A stretch of 64,000 bases of DNA. Source: Chryseobacterium limigenitum. GTDB taxonomy: Bacteria; Bacteroidota; Bacteroidia; Flavobacteriales; Weeksellaceae. The position numbers and the translations under genes are program-made. A model generated the notes under the pieces. It searched no databases. It saw only the letters and a list, made by a program, of their open reading frames with translations, and was not told where the DNA came from. Shown here in pieces: positions 1-8,339 of this stretch; within the stretch, counting starts at the first letter, position 1, and each line of letters starts with the position of its first letter. The stretch lies in assembly GCF_900114875.1 (NCBI RefSeq), contig NZ_FPKW01000002.1, forward strand, positions 310,001 through 374,000, in the 5' to 3' direction.

Positions 1-20
1 TCAGAGGTGTCTTATTTTAG

Positions 21-2636
21 TTATAATGTCATTCTAGGTTTCATCAATTTTGCGACGGTGGCCGTCCATCCTGTTTGGTGTGAAGCGCCAACTCCGCGAC
101 CGTTATCTCCATGGAAATATTCAAAGAAAGTAATGTAATCTTTAAAGTTGACGTCGTAATTAAACTTAGCGTTTCCGCCGTTAAAAGCTCGTTCTCCGTT
201 CTCATCTTTTAAGAAAATAGAACACAATCTTCCGCTGATATCTTGGGCAACTTCGTCAAGATTTCTTTTGTCTCCGCTTCCGGTTGGTAATTCTACTTTA
301 AGGCTGTTTCCGTAGTAAAAATGAAAACGCTGTAAACTTTCAACAATCAAAAAGTTGATAGGGAACCAAATCGGACCTCTCCAGTTACTGTTTCCTCCAA
401 ACATCCTGCTGTCGCTTTCCGCAGGAGTATAATACACCATATTTTCTCTTCCATGAACTGAAAATACAAACGGATTTTCTTCATATACTTTAGACATTGC
501 CCTGATTCCGTAAGAACTTAGAAATTCTTTTTCATCGAGCATTCTGGTCAGTACTTTTGATAATCTGTTTTTACGAAGAATACTCATGAGATGTTTTCTT
601 CCCTGTCCTTCTTCTTCCCAATGAGATACGAGTTTTGTAAGTTCAGGTTTATTTTTTAAAATCCATTCCATTCTTGTGGTGAAATTGGGCATTTTATCCA
701 ATAAATGATGGTCAATAACCTCTACTGCAAATAGTGGAATCAAGCCTACAATACTTCTCAAACGTAAAGAAACACTTTCGCCGTTTCCTAATTGTAAAAC
801 ATCGTAGAAAAATCCGTCTTCTTCATTCCACAAGCCTTCTTTGCCATCTCCCATGTTTTCCATGGCTTCGGCGATGTAAAGATAATGTTCAAAGAATTTG
901 ATGGCCATATCTTCATAAACCTGATAATATTGAGCGAGTTCCATGGCCATTCTCATCATATTCAGGGCGTACATTGCCATCCAGCTTGTTCCGTCGGCTT
1001 GTTCGAGGTGTTGACCGTCTTTCAGTTCCATATTTCGGTCAAAAGCACCGATGTTATCGAGTCCTAAGAAACCTCCACCGAAAATATTATTCCCGCTTTT
1101 ATCCTTTCTGTTCACCCACCAGGTGAAATTAAGAAGAAGTTTTTGGAAAACTTTTTCTAAAAATAAAAGATCCGGTTTTCCGTTTGTTTTTTCATCAATT
1201 TTAAAAACCCGGAAGCATGACCATGCATGAACAGGCGGATTTACATCACTCAAATTCCATTCATAGGCCGGAAGTTGTCCGTTTGGATGCATATACCATT
1301 CTTTAGTTAATAAAAGAAGCTGGTTTTTGGCAAATTCAGCATCAATTATAGCAAAAGGAACACAATGGAAAGCAAGATCCCAAGTTGCATACCAGGGATA
1401 TTCCCACTTATCAGGCATGGAAATAATATCTTTGTTGTGCATGTGATTCCACTCCGTATTTCTTACATAATTGTTGAAATTTCTCGGAGCTTCGAAATTG
1501 GGATCACCTTTTAGCCATTTTCCGACATTGTAATGATAAAACTGTTTGTTCCAAAGTAATCCTGCGAAGGCTTGTCTTTGAACATTTTTTTCATCCTCGC
1601 TGTTTACATCGTGCTGAATGTCATTATAATATTCATCCGCTTCGGAAATTCTAGCCTTAAAAATTTCATCAAAATGATTAAATGGCTCATCTGTTTCATT
1701 CGGAGAAAGTCTGAAATCAAAAGTTTTTGATTCTCCAGCTTCAATCATTTCATCAATTAAAAAAGAAGCTTTTGTTCCTTGTTTTTCAGGATTTACAGTG
1801 TTGCTTCCATAGATAATGTGATCATTAATACCATCTTTAAAATAGGTGTTTCCTGAATAAAGTGTTCCGTATAATTTAGGAGCATTGGTCTCGTTTTCAC
1901 AAAAAACACTGTTTGAATTACTCTTTCTCGAATAGAATTTTTTAATAGAAATACTGTCATGATTAATATCAATACAACTTTCTGAAGAGGCATTCATGAG
2001 GCCTTTGTAAGAATTGTATCCCCATTTCCAGTTATTTCTGAACCATACAGTCGGAGCAACCAATATAGGAGCCTCCTTCTGGCTTCTGTTGGCTACCGTT
2101 ACCCTTACTAAAATATCATTATGCTCAGCTTTACAGTATTCAATGAAAATATCGAAATATTCATCATTGTCAAAAATTCCGGTATCAAAAAGCTCGTACT
2201 CGGGTTCTTTTTTGCTTCGTCTTCCGTTCTCGGCAATAATTTGGTCGTACGGAAATGCGTTAATAGGATATTTGTACACCATTTTCATATAGCTATGAGT
2301 AGGTGTGTTATCTAAGTAATAAAAGATCTCTTTGATGTCTTCGCCATGATTTCCCTGATGATTGCTCAACCCGAAAAATCGCTCTTTTACCATTTTATCT
2401 TTTTTGTTCCAGAAAGAAAGAGCAAAACATAAAAGCTGCTTTGGATCTGAGATTCCCGCGATGCCTTCTTCTGCCCATCTGTAAGCATAACTTTCTGCTT
2501 TATCATGACTTGTAGATCCCCATGCGTTACCGTCCGGACTGTAGTCTTCACGCACATTTCCCCATTGTCGGTTGCTTACATATGGTCCCCAGTTTTTCCA
2601 GTCTTTATCTTGTAGTCTTTGTTTTTCAACACTCAT
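21..2636 (-). CDS. GH63-type glucosidase (MGH1-like glycoside hydrolase)
   Basis: 871-aa protein resembling the bacterial 'glucosidase' family with a C-terminal (alpha/alpha)6 toroid shared by GH63 and mannosylglycerate-hydrolase-like enzymes. The N-terminus carries the family pattern WGPYVSNRQWGNVREDYS and YRWAEEGIAGISD (residues about 16-64). The catalytic half contains AYEWNLSDVNPP, the glycine-rich GGGFLGLDNIGAFDR and GGNSNWRGPIWFPINFLI, all typical of the toroid. No signal peptide is visible, so it probably acts in the cytoplasm on an alpha-glucoside; the natural substrate is not evident from sequence. The ATG at 2634-2636 is followed directly by the conserved N-terminal region. It is transcribed divergently from the methionine operon and its left neighbour lies outside the window. 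I am sure of the family, not of the substrate. Confidence 0.85.
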   Translation of the reverse strand: MSVEKQRLQDKDWKNWGPYVSNRQWGNVREDYSPDGNAWGSTSHDKAESYAYRWAEEGIAGISDPKQLLCFALSFWNKKDKMVKERFFGLSNHQGNHGEDIKEIFYYLDNTPTHSYMKMVYKYPINAFPYDQIIAENGRRSKKEPEYELFDTGIFDNDEYFDIFIEYCKAEHNDILVRVTVANRSQKEAPILVAPTVWFRNNWKWGYNSYKGLMNASSESCIDINHDSISIKKFYSRKSNSNSVFCENETNAPKLYGTLYSGNTYFKDGINDHIIYGSNTVNPEKQGTKASFLIDEMIEAGESKTFDFRLSPNETDEPFNHFDEIFKARISEADEYYNDIQHDVNSEDEKNVQRQAFAGLLWNKQFYHYNVGKWLKGDPNFEAPRNFNNYVRNTEWNHMHNKDIISMPDKWEYPWYATWDLAFHCVPFAIIDAEFAKNQLLLLTKEWYMHPNGQLPAYEWNLSDVNPPVHAWSCFRVFKIDEKTNGKPDLLFLEKVFQKLLLNFTWWVNRKDKSGNNIFGGGFLGLDNIGAFDRNMELKDGQHLEQADGTSWMAMYALNMMRMAMELAQYYQVYEDMAIKFFEHYLYIAEAMENMGDGKEGLWNEEDGFFYDVLQLGNGESVSLRLRSIVGLIPLFAVEVIDHHLLDKMPNFTTRMEWILKNKPELTKLVSHWEEEGQGRKHLMSILRKNRLSKVLTRMLDEKEFLSSYGIRAMSKVYEENPFVFSVHGRENMVYYTPAESDSRMFGGNSNWRGPIWFPINFLIVESLQRFHFYYGNSLKVELPTGSGDKRNLDEVAQDISGRLCSIFLKDENGERAFNGGNAKFNYDVNFKDYITFFEYFHGDNGRGVGASHQTGWTATVAKLMKPRMTL

Positions 2637-2788
2637 ATTTCATCACTTTTCATGACGAAGGTAGGTTTTTTGAAAAATAATTCCAACATTTTGAATCTGA
2701 ATAATATGTAACATAACTCTGAAACTCTTTTGTTTAAAGGCTTTTCGAGATTAAATTAAATTTTTATAAATTTTTAAAATAAAAGTTT

Positions 2789-2796
2789 TATCTTTG
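2789..2796 (+). promoter_or_regulatory. Bacteroidota -7 promoter element (TATCTTTG)
   Basis: Exact match to the Bacteroidota sigma-ABfr -7 consensus TAnnTTTG, 30 nt upstream of the SAM riboswitch aptamer. It would start transcription near 2802 and place the whole aptamer in the leader of the methionine operon. No convincing -33 TTG at the usual distance was found. Confidence 0.55.
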
Positions 2797-2825
2797 CAGC
2801 ATTCGATCATTCACATATTGAAAAT

Positions 2826-2929
2826 GTTATCAAGAAAGGTTGAGGGATTAGACCCTGTGAAACCTTAGCAACCCTTTGTGCAAGCGAAGAAGGTGCTACG
2901 TTCTACCAAAATTTATTTGGACAGATAAC
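2826..2929 (+). promoter_or_regulatory. SAM-I (S-box) riboswitch aptamer
   Basis: The leader contains the S-box core. P1 is closed by GTTATC (2826-2831) and GATAAC (2924-2929). The conserved segments AAGAAAGGTTGAGGGA, GACCCTGTGAAACC, TTAGCAACC and AAGGTGCTA follow in the canonical order. It precedes a run of methionine genes beginning 67 nt downstream, the expected target. S-box RNAs bind S-adenosylmethionine and lower expression when SAM is plentiful. The expression platform is not an obvious terminator; a short GCCA...TGGC hairpin (2948-2962) lies between aptamer and start codon. Confidence 0.93.
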
Positions 2930-2996
2930 TTACTGAAGTTCTTTCAGCCATTTCTCGTGGCATTTTCAAATTGTATTATCAAAAAGTATAATAGAA

Positions 2997-3935
2997 TTGA
3001 AAACAGAACTAAAATATATTAATCTTTCGTATCAGACAAATTCCAAAAAGGAATACAATATCCCGTTGAGCTACCAGCTTTTCGGGAAAGACCTGTTTTC
3101 AGCACCGATCATTTTAGTTAATCATGCCTTAACCGGAAACTCAGATGTTTCGGGAGAAAAAGGATGGTGGAAAAAATTAATCGGTGAAAATCAGGTAATT
3201 GATACAAACAAATATACAGTTCTGTGTTTCAACATTCCCGGAAACGGCTATGATAATTTTTTAATTGATGAATATGAAGATTTCACGCCTTCAGATATTG
3301 CCAATATCTTTTTAAAAGGTCTTGAAAAACTTAATATAAAAAACTTGTACGCCATTATTGGAGGTTCTCTGGGAGGAGGAATCGGTTGGGAAATGTTGGT
3401 TCAACACCCAAAGCTTGCCGATATTTTCATCCCTATTGCCTGCGATTACAAAACTCATGATTGGCTTCATGCACAATGTATGGTTCAGAAATTTTTATTA
3501 AATGGAAATGATAAACCATTGCAAAAAGCGAGAATTCATGCGATGTTGTGTTACAGGACACCTCAATCCTTAAACGATAGATTTCAAAACAAATACAATC
3601 AGGAAAAACAGCTTTTAGAATCGGAAGATTGGCTTGTTTATCACGGAAATTCATTAAACGAGAGATTTAGTTTAAAATCTTATAAACTGATGAATCATTT
3701 ATTAATGAACATTAACGCAGAAGAAATTCAATTGGAGAAAATTCAGGCGCGAATGCACATGATCTCCGTTGATACAGACTTATTCTTTCCCGCTTCCGAA
3801 ATCCGAATGTGTTTTGAAAAGCTTAAAGAAAAAAAGGAAAATGTCTTCTATCACGAGATCAAATCAATTCATGGGCACGACGCCTTTTTAATGGAATACG
3901 AACAATTAAATAACATCATTAAAAATATTTTATAG
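2997..3935 (+). CDS. metX: Homoserine O-acyltransferase-like alpha/beta hydrolase (MetX family)
   Basis: 312-aa alpha/beta-hydrolase of the MetX family, which activates the homoserine hydroxyl by acylation as the first committed step of methionine synthesis. The nucleophile elbow IIGGSLGGGIGWE puts Ser at residue 124. The catalytic acid is likely in SVDTDLFFP (Asp259 or Asp261) and the base in GHDAFL (His294). The oxyanion region reads NHALTGNSDVSG. It is shorter than typical MetX (about 350-380 aa), mainly in the lid. The start is TTG at 2997; no ATG fits the conserved N-terminus. It is first in the SAM-riboswitch operon, with homoserine dehydrogenase 3 nt downstream. Acetyl versus succinyl specificity cannot be read from sequence. 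Confidence 0.85.
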   Translation: MKTELKYINLSYQTNSKKEYNIPLSYQLFGKDLFSAPIILVNHALTGNSDVSGEKGWWKKLIGENQVIDTNKYTVLCFNIPGNGYDNFLIDEYEDFTPSDIANIFLKGLEKLNIKNLYAIIGGSLGGGIGWEMLVQHPKLADIFIPIACDYKTHDWLHAQCMVQKFLLNGNDKPLQKARIHAMLCYRTPQSLNDRFQNKYNQEKQLLESEDWLVYHGNSLNERFSLKSYKLMNHLLMNINAEEIQLEKIQARMHMISVDTDLFFPASEIRMCFEKLKEKKENVFYHEIKSIHGHDAFLMEYEQLNNIIKNIL

Positions 3936-3938
3936 ACG

Positions 3939-5477
3939 ATGAAAAATGCTAACGAAATAAAATTTTTAAAAAACAGGTCAATCATCAAATTTGAAGGAGA
4001 GGATTTCTTAGGTGAAATCGGGATTGACGGACGAATTTTTAAAGCGCTTACTTTAGCGAGAATCAGTGTTGGAGTAATTTCTCAACAGGCAATTGAAAAC
4101 GGATTATCAATTTTAGTTCAGGAAGCCGATTCCGAAAAAGCGGTAAATTGTCTGATCGACGAATTTGAAGCAGAAAGAAAGTCAGGGAAAGTTTCTCAGA
4201 TTTACAGCATAAATAATGTGTCAGTTTTAGGCTTTGTTGCAGAGGATTTCAACAAAGTTTTGGCAGAATTGGCTAGAAATAACGTTTTCCCGTTACTTTT
4301 AAATCAAGTAGCGAGCGAAGGACGTGTAAATATCGTGGTAACTTCTTCACAAGATGAAAAAGCAAAAAATATCATCGAATCCGAAATTTCTAAAAAACCA
4401 AAAACGGTTCATTTAGCAATTATCGGTCACGGAAATGTTGGGAAAACTTTGATCGAACAGGTTTTACAGTCATCGGAAGAAATCAGAAGGCGTAAAAAAA
4501 TCGACCTTAAAGTTGTAGCAGTAGCCAATTCAAGAAAAATTGCTTTCAACAAATATGGGTTTGATGCCAATTGGAATGATGAGGTATTGACAGCAGAAAG
4601 TCCATCAGATGTTCAGGAATTAATCAAATTCTCAAAAGAAAATCAGTTGGAAAATCTGATTGTTGTTGATAACACGGCAAGCAAAGATTTTGTTCATAAT
4701 TATCATGCTTTGGCAGAAAATGGATTTGATTTGGTTTCTTCCAACAAAATTTTCAATACACTTCCAATCGAGGAATACCGTAAACTAAGATATACGTTGA
4801 ACAAAAATAACAGACGTTATTTGTATGAAACCAATGTTGGGGCGGGATTACCGTTAATTGATACCATAAAATTACTACACCTTTCAGGAGAAAATATCAC
4901 AAGAATCAAAGGCGTATTCTCCGGGACATTGAGCTATGTCTTCAACAACTTTTCTTTAAGAGATGATAAGTTTTCAACGATCATTAATGAAGCGTTAGAA
5001 AAAGGATATACAGAACCGGATCCAAGAGAAGATTTATCTGGAAACGATGTGGCGAGAAAATTATTGATTTTGGCGAGAGAGTTAGATTTAATAAATGAAT
5101 TTGATGACATCAATATTCAAAATCTTGTACCTGAAAGTTTATCATCTGTTTCTAAACCGGAATTTCTTACGAGACTTGGAGAATTAGATGAAGAATACCA
5201 AAAAATCAAAGAAAACCAAGAGCCTGGTCATGTATTAAGATATGTTGGTGATTTGCATGGTGATTTACAAAAAGATAAAGGTGAATTGGATGTAAAATTA
5301 ATTTCTGTTCCCGCAACTTCTGCATTAGGGCAATTAAAAGGTTCAGATTCAATCTTTGAAATTTATACCGAAAGTTACGGTGAAAATCCAATCGTGATCA
5401 TGGGAGCCGGAGCCGGAGCGCAAGTTACTGCTAGAGGTGTTTTCGGAGATATTTTAAGAGTAAGCGAAACTAAATAA
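3939..5477 (+). CDS. ACT-domain homoserine dehydrogenase
   Basis: 512-aa protein with two parts. Residues 1-150 resemble the tandem ACT regulatory region of aspartokinases (GRIFKALTLARISVGVISQ, residues 31-49). Residues 155-512 are homoserine dehydrogenase: the nucleotide-binding loop IIGHGNVGKT (161-170), SSNKIFN, ETNVGAGLPLIDTI and GVFSGTLSYVFNNF. It reduces aspartate semialdehyde to homoserine, supplying the adjacent MetX. The layout equals the C-terminal two-thirds of bifunctional ThrA without the kinase domain. It begins 3 nt after metX, so it is almost certainly co-transcribed, and SAM control would therefore reach homoserine supply. Whether the ACT region binds threonine or another effector is unknown. 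Confidence 0.88.
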   Translation: MKNANEIKFLKNRSIIKFEGEDFLGEIGIDGRIFKALTLARISVGVISQQAIENGLSILVQEADSEKAVNCLIDEFEAERKSGKVSQIYSINNVSVLGFVAEDFNKVLAELARNNVFPLLLNQVASEGRVNIVVTSSQDEKAKNIIESEISKKPKTVHLAIIGHGNVGKTLIEQVLQSSEEIRRRKKIDLKVVAVANSRKIAFNKYGFDANWNDEVLTAESPSDVQELIKFSKENQLENLIVVDNTASKDFVHNYHALAENGFDLVSSNKIFNTLPIEEYRKLRYTLNKNNRRYLYETNVGAGLPLIDTIKLLHLSGENITRIKGVFSGTLSYVFNNFSLRDDKFSTIINEALEKGYTEPDPREDLSGNDVARKLLILARELDLINEFDDINIQNLVPESLSSVSKPEFLTRLGELDEEYQKIKENQEPGHVLRYVGDLHGDLQKDKGELDVKLISVPATSALGQLKGSDSIFEIYTESYGENPIVIMGAGAGAQVTARGVFGDILRVSETK

Positions 5478-5482
5478 TCAGC

Positions 5483-5528
5483 GAACCCGAAGGGTTCAAT
5501 ATCAATAGCCGTAGGTGAAACCTATGGA
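5483..5528. repeat. Two-hairpin dispersed repeat (copy 1)
   Basis: The 65-bp gap before the next gene is almost filled by two small hairpins, GAACCCGAAGGGTTC (5483-5497) and CCGTAGGTGAAACCTATGG (5509-5527), joined by AATATCAATAG. A related copy lies at 6811-6848, on the other side of the same gene. Confidence 0.6.
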
Positions 5529-5542
5529 AAAATAAAAAAATA

Positions 5543-6709
5543 ATGGAAAACGAAAATTTTGAAACCTTCGCCATAAGAACGCAAACTGAAAGAACCCAGT
5601 TTGACGAACATTCTACGCCACTATATCTTACATCCAGCTTTATTTTTCAGGATGCGGAGGATATGAGAGCGAGTTTTGCAGAAGAAAAGCCAAAGAATTT
5701 ATACAGCCGATTTTCAAACCCCAATGTAACGGAATTCACAGATAAAATTGTGAAAATGGAAGGTGCAGAAGCCGGATATGCTTTTGCAACAGGAATGGCC
5801 GCGATCTATTCAACCTTTGCAACTTTGTTAAATGCCGGAGATCACATTGTGAGCTGTCAGTCAGTTTTCGGATCTACTCACACGTTGTTCACAAAATATT
5901 TCCCAAAATGGAATATTGAAACAACTTATTTCAAAGCGGAAGATGTGGAAAACGTAGAAAAATATATTCAACCAAATACCAAGATTTTATACCTTGAAAC
6001 ACCTACAAATCCTGCGATTGAAGTATTAGATTTAGAGTTTTTTGGAAAAATAGCAAAAAAACATAATCTTATTTTTATTGTAGATAATTGTTTTGCAACA
6101 CCTTATCTTCAACAGCCGATTAAATATGGTGCAGATGTTGTTGTTCATTCAGCAACAAAATTGATCGATGGTCAGGGTCGTGTTTTAGGAGGAGTAGCGG
6201 TTGGTAGAGAAGACTTGATTCGTGAGATCTATCTTTTTGCAAGAAATACGGGACCTGCAATGTCGCCTTTCAATGCTTGGGTTTTATCAAAAAGCTTGGA
6301 AACATTAGCGATCCGTGTTGAGAAACATTGCGAAAATGCTTTAAAAGTAGCTGAGTTTTTAGAGAGCCACCCGAATGTAGAATTAACAAAATATCCATTC
6401 TTACCATCTCACCCAAGTTATGAAGTGGCAAAAAAGCAGATGAAGTTGGGCGGAAATATCGTTGCATTCGAGATCAAAGGCGGAATTGAAGGCGGAAGAA
6501 ATTTTTTAGATAAAATAAAAATGTGTTCTCTTTCTGCCAATCTTGGTGATACAAGAACGATTGTTACACATCCGGCTTCTACCACACACTCGAAATTATC
6601 AGATGAAGAAAGAAATGAAGTAGGAATTACGGCTGGTTTAGTTCGTTGTTCGGTAGGCCTGGAAAATGTAGACGATATCATCGCAGATCTGAAACAGGCA
6701 TTGGATTAA
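5543..6709 (+). CDS. metZ: PLP-dependent transsulfuration enzyme (O-acylhomoserine sulfhydrylase / cystathionine gamma-synthase type)
   Basis: 388-aa member of the Cys/Met metabolism PLP enzyme family. The cofactor lysine is Lys206 in HSATKLIDGQGRVLGG, and IVDNCFATP (179-187) gives the Asp that contacts the pyridine nitrogen. YSRFSNPNV and ATGMAAIYS are the usual substrate and phosphate-binding segments, and LSANLGDTRTIVTHPAST is the C-terminal signature. Sitting between homoserine acylation and methionine synthase, it most likely converts O-acylhomoserine to homocysteine by direct sulfhydrylation, or to cystathionine. The family does not separate MetZ, MetB and MetC by motif alone, so the symbol is an inference from context. 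Confidence 0.85.
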   Translation: MENENFETFAIRTQTERTQFDEHSTPLYLTSSFIFQDAEDMRASFAEEKPKNLYSRFSNPNVTEFTDKIVKMEGAEAGYAFATGMAAIYSTFATLLNAGDHIVSCQSVFGSTHTLFTKYFPKWNIETTYFKAEDVENVEKYIQPNTKILYLETPTNPAIEVLDLEFFGKIAKKHNLIFIVDNCFATPYLQQPIKYGADVVVHSATKLIDGQGRVLGGVAVGREDLIREIYLFARNTGPAMSPFNAWVLSKSLETLAIRVEKHCENALKVAEFLESHPNVELTKYPFLPSHPSYEVAKKQMKLGGNIVAFEIKGGIEGGRNFLDKIKMCSLSANLGDTRTIVTHPASTTHSKLSDEERNEVGITAGLVRCSVGLENVDDIIADLKQALD

Positions 6710-6715
6710 AATAAT

Positions 6716-6801
6716 TTGGGCAGCTATCTCCGCCTTCCGCTCCCGCTTTTTTTGTTTCGCTTTGCTACACAAAAAAGAGCTCCGCTCAAGTCGGGCTGCA
6801 A
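6716..6801. repeat. Dispersed intergenic repeat, family A (copy 1)
   Basis: An 86-bp block reading TTTGGGCAGC... CGCCTTCCGCTCCCGC ...AAAAGAGCTCCGCTCAAG...GGGCTGC. The outer GCAGC and GCTGC are complementary, and AAAAAAGCGGGAG-type segments on both arms can pair. A second, diverged copy sits at 44831-44903 (GGGCGCC...CTTCCACTCCCAC...AAAAGAGCTCCGTTCAAG...GGGGCGC). It is GC-richer than its surroundings and noncoding. I recall similar blocks elsewhere in Chryseobacterium genomes, unverified here. Confidence 0.65.
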
Positions 6802-6810
6802 AAGAATCAG

Positions 6811-6848
6811 GAAGGTTCAACAACAATAGGCATAGGTGAAACCTGTGG
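6811..6848. repeat. Two-hairpin dispersed repeat (copy 2)
   Basis: GAAGGTTCAACAACAATAGG followed by CATAGGTGAAACCTGTGG matches the second half and spacer of the block at 5483-5528, with the first hairpin degraded. Copies therefore flank the transsulfuration gene on both sides within the methionine operon. Confidence 0.55.
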
Positions 6849-6891
6849 AAAAAATATTAATCATTAATTCAACGATGAAAAAATAAATAAA

Positions 6892-7902
6892 ATGAAAAAT
6901 TCAGAACAACTATATAAAGCATTATCCGAAAGAATCCTTGTGTTAGACGGAGCGATGGGAACAATGCTTCAGCGATATAAATTCGAGGAAGAAGATTACC
7001 GTGGAGAAAGGTTTAAGGATTATGAACATCCTGTAAAAGGAAATAATGACCTACTTTCATTAACGCAGTCTCATGCGATCGAGGAAGTTCATAAAAAATA
7101 TCTGGAAGCAGGAGCGGACATCATCGAAACCAATACATTTTCAGGAACAACCATTGCGATGGCAGATTATCACATGGAAGACCTGGTGTACGAACTGAAT
7201 TATGAGTCGGCAAAAATTGCAAGAAAAGCTTGTGACGAATTTACCGCCCAAAATCCTGATAAACCAAGATTTGTAGCAGGTTCGATCGGGCCAACCAACA
7301 GAACGGCAAGTTTGAGTCCGGATGTAAACGACCCTGGTTATAGAGCGATCACTTTTGACGAATTGAGAATTGCTTACAAACAACAGTCTGAAGCTTTACT
7401 AGACGGAGGTTCAGATATTTTATTGGTTGAAACTATTTTCGATACATTAAATGCAAAAGCAGCACTTTTCGCGATTGATGAAATTAATGAAGAAAGAGGA
7501 ATTAAAATCCCGATCATGGTTTCAGGAACAATTACCGATGCTTCAGGCAGAACATTGAGTGGACAAACCGCAGAAGCATTTTTGATCTCAGTTTCACATT
7601 TGAATTTATTGAGTGTTGGTTTTAACTGTGCTTTGGGAGCCAATCAATTGACGCCATATTTGGAAACGTTGGCACATAATTCAGATTTCTTTGTTTCAGC
7701 TTATCCCAATGCCGGTCTTCCCAACGCGTTCGGAAAATATGATGAAACACCAGAATTTATGGCAGAACAAATCAGAGAATACGTAGAAAAAGGACTCATC
7801 AATATTATCGGAGGTTGCTGTGGAACAACGCCAGATCACATCAAAGCAATTGCAGATTTGGTTGATAAGTATGAGCCTAGAAAAGTTGTATTTAGTTTTT
7901 AG
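6892..7902 (+). CDS. metH: Methionine synthase, homocysteine-binding module (MetH N-terminal half)
   Basis: 336-aa homocysteine S-methyltransferase (beta/alpha)8 barrel corresponding to the first domain of cobalamin-dependent Met[12 protein letters not shown] opens the barrel. Zinc ligands are Cys246 (VGFNCALG) and Cys309/Cys310 (IGGCCGTTP). The protein stops just after [12 protein letters not shown], exactly where intact MetH enters the linker to the folate domain. The remaining domains are encoded at 8297-11005; together the two halves (336 + about 890 aa) match the 1227-aa E. coli MetH. Split metH is, to my knowledge, common in Flavobacteriia, so this is probably a working half-enzyme rather than a truncation. 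A four-helix-bundle gene separates the two halves. Confidence 0.92.
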   Translation: MKNSEQLYKALSERILVLDGAMGTMLQRYKFEEEDYRGERFKDYEHPVKGNNDLLSLTQSHAIEEVHKKYLEAGADIIETNTFSGTTIAMADYHMEDLVYELNYESAKIARKACDEFTAQNPDKPRFVAGSIGPTNRTASLSPDVNDPGYRAITFDELRIAYKQQSEALLDGGSDILLVETIFDTLNAKAALFAIDEINEERGIKIPIMVSGTITDASGRTLSGQTAEAFLISVSHLNLLSVGFNCALGANQLTPYLETLAHNSDFFVSAYPNAGLPNAFGKYDETPEFMAEQIREYVEKGLINIIGGCCGTTPDHIKAIADLVDKYEPRKVVFSF

Positions 7903-8339
7903 TGTTTGGTATTTAGATTATTACAACGATTTATGAGTTTTCAGGATTTTAAAAAATTAGATGTTTGGTTATTTGCAAGAAAATTAACCAATTCAATTTA
8001 TAACATAACAAAAGAGTTTCCCGGTGGTGAACAATTTGGATTAACAAATCAAATGAGAAGATGTGCTGTTTCCATTACTTCAAATATTGCAGAGGGATGT
8101 GGTAGGAACACACCAAAAGGAACTTTAGTTTTTTTATACATATCAAGAGGTTCTATTTTCGAATTAGAAACTCAACTATATATTGCGTTTGATCAAAATT
8201 ATATTGATGAAACTTTTTTTATTAAAATTGATGAGGAAATCCAGACATCCAAAAAGTTGTTGAATGGATTTATTAATTATTTCAAAAAACAAGAAGATGG
8301 AAAATAGAGGAGAATTACTAAACACCAAATACCAAACAC
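7902..8339. mobile_element. Putative inserted element carrying a four-helix-bundle gene, bounded by a 13-bp inverted repeat
   Basis: GTGTTTGGTATTT (7902-7914) and its exact complement AAATACCAAACAC (8327-8339) bracket a gene of the 23S-rRNA intervening-sequence protein family. The right end continues as iterated ACCAAACACC words to about 8349. The bracketed DNA lies between the codons for MetH EPRKVVF and RLSGLEPL, which adjoin in unsplit MetH. No target duplication or transposase is visible. I infer a transferred module; the boundaries are approximate. Confidence 0.45.
7933..8307 (+). CDS. Four helix bundle protein (23S rRNA intervening-sequence protein family)
   Basis: 124-aa protein of the S23/IVP-like four-helix-bundle family. 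Visible family features are [13 protein letters not shown] at the N-terminus, [25 protein letters not shown] and the [15 protein letters not shown] segment near residue 85. Homologues were first noted inside intervening sequences of bacterial 23S rRNA genes and are scattered in Bacteroidota genomes; their biochemical role is unknown. ATG at 7933 is preferred over the in-frame TTG at 7906, which lies within the flanking inverted repeat. Its last 11 nt overlap the likely start of the next gene (ATGGAAAATAG), so translation of the downstream metH half may depend on it. No rRNA gene is nearby. Confidence 0.88.
   Translation: MSFQDFKKLDVWLFARKLTNSIYNITKEFPGGEQFGLTNQMRRCAVSITSNIAEGCGRNTPKGTLVFLYISRGSIFELETQLYIAFDQNYIDETFFIKIDEEIQTSKKLLNGFINYFKKQEDGK

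Noticed and set aside
8264..8296. Upstream ATG start for the MetH C-terminal half
   Set aside because: Would overlap the four-helix-bundle gene by 44 nt with no supporting feature; ATG 8297, overlapping its stop codon, is simpler. It cannot be excluded.
7933..8307. Four-helix-bundle gene as a sign of a nearby fragmented 23S rRNA gene
   Set aside because: No rRNA sequence is present in the window; the flanks are metH.
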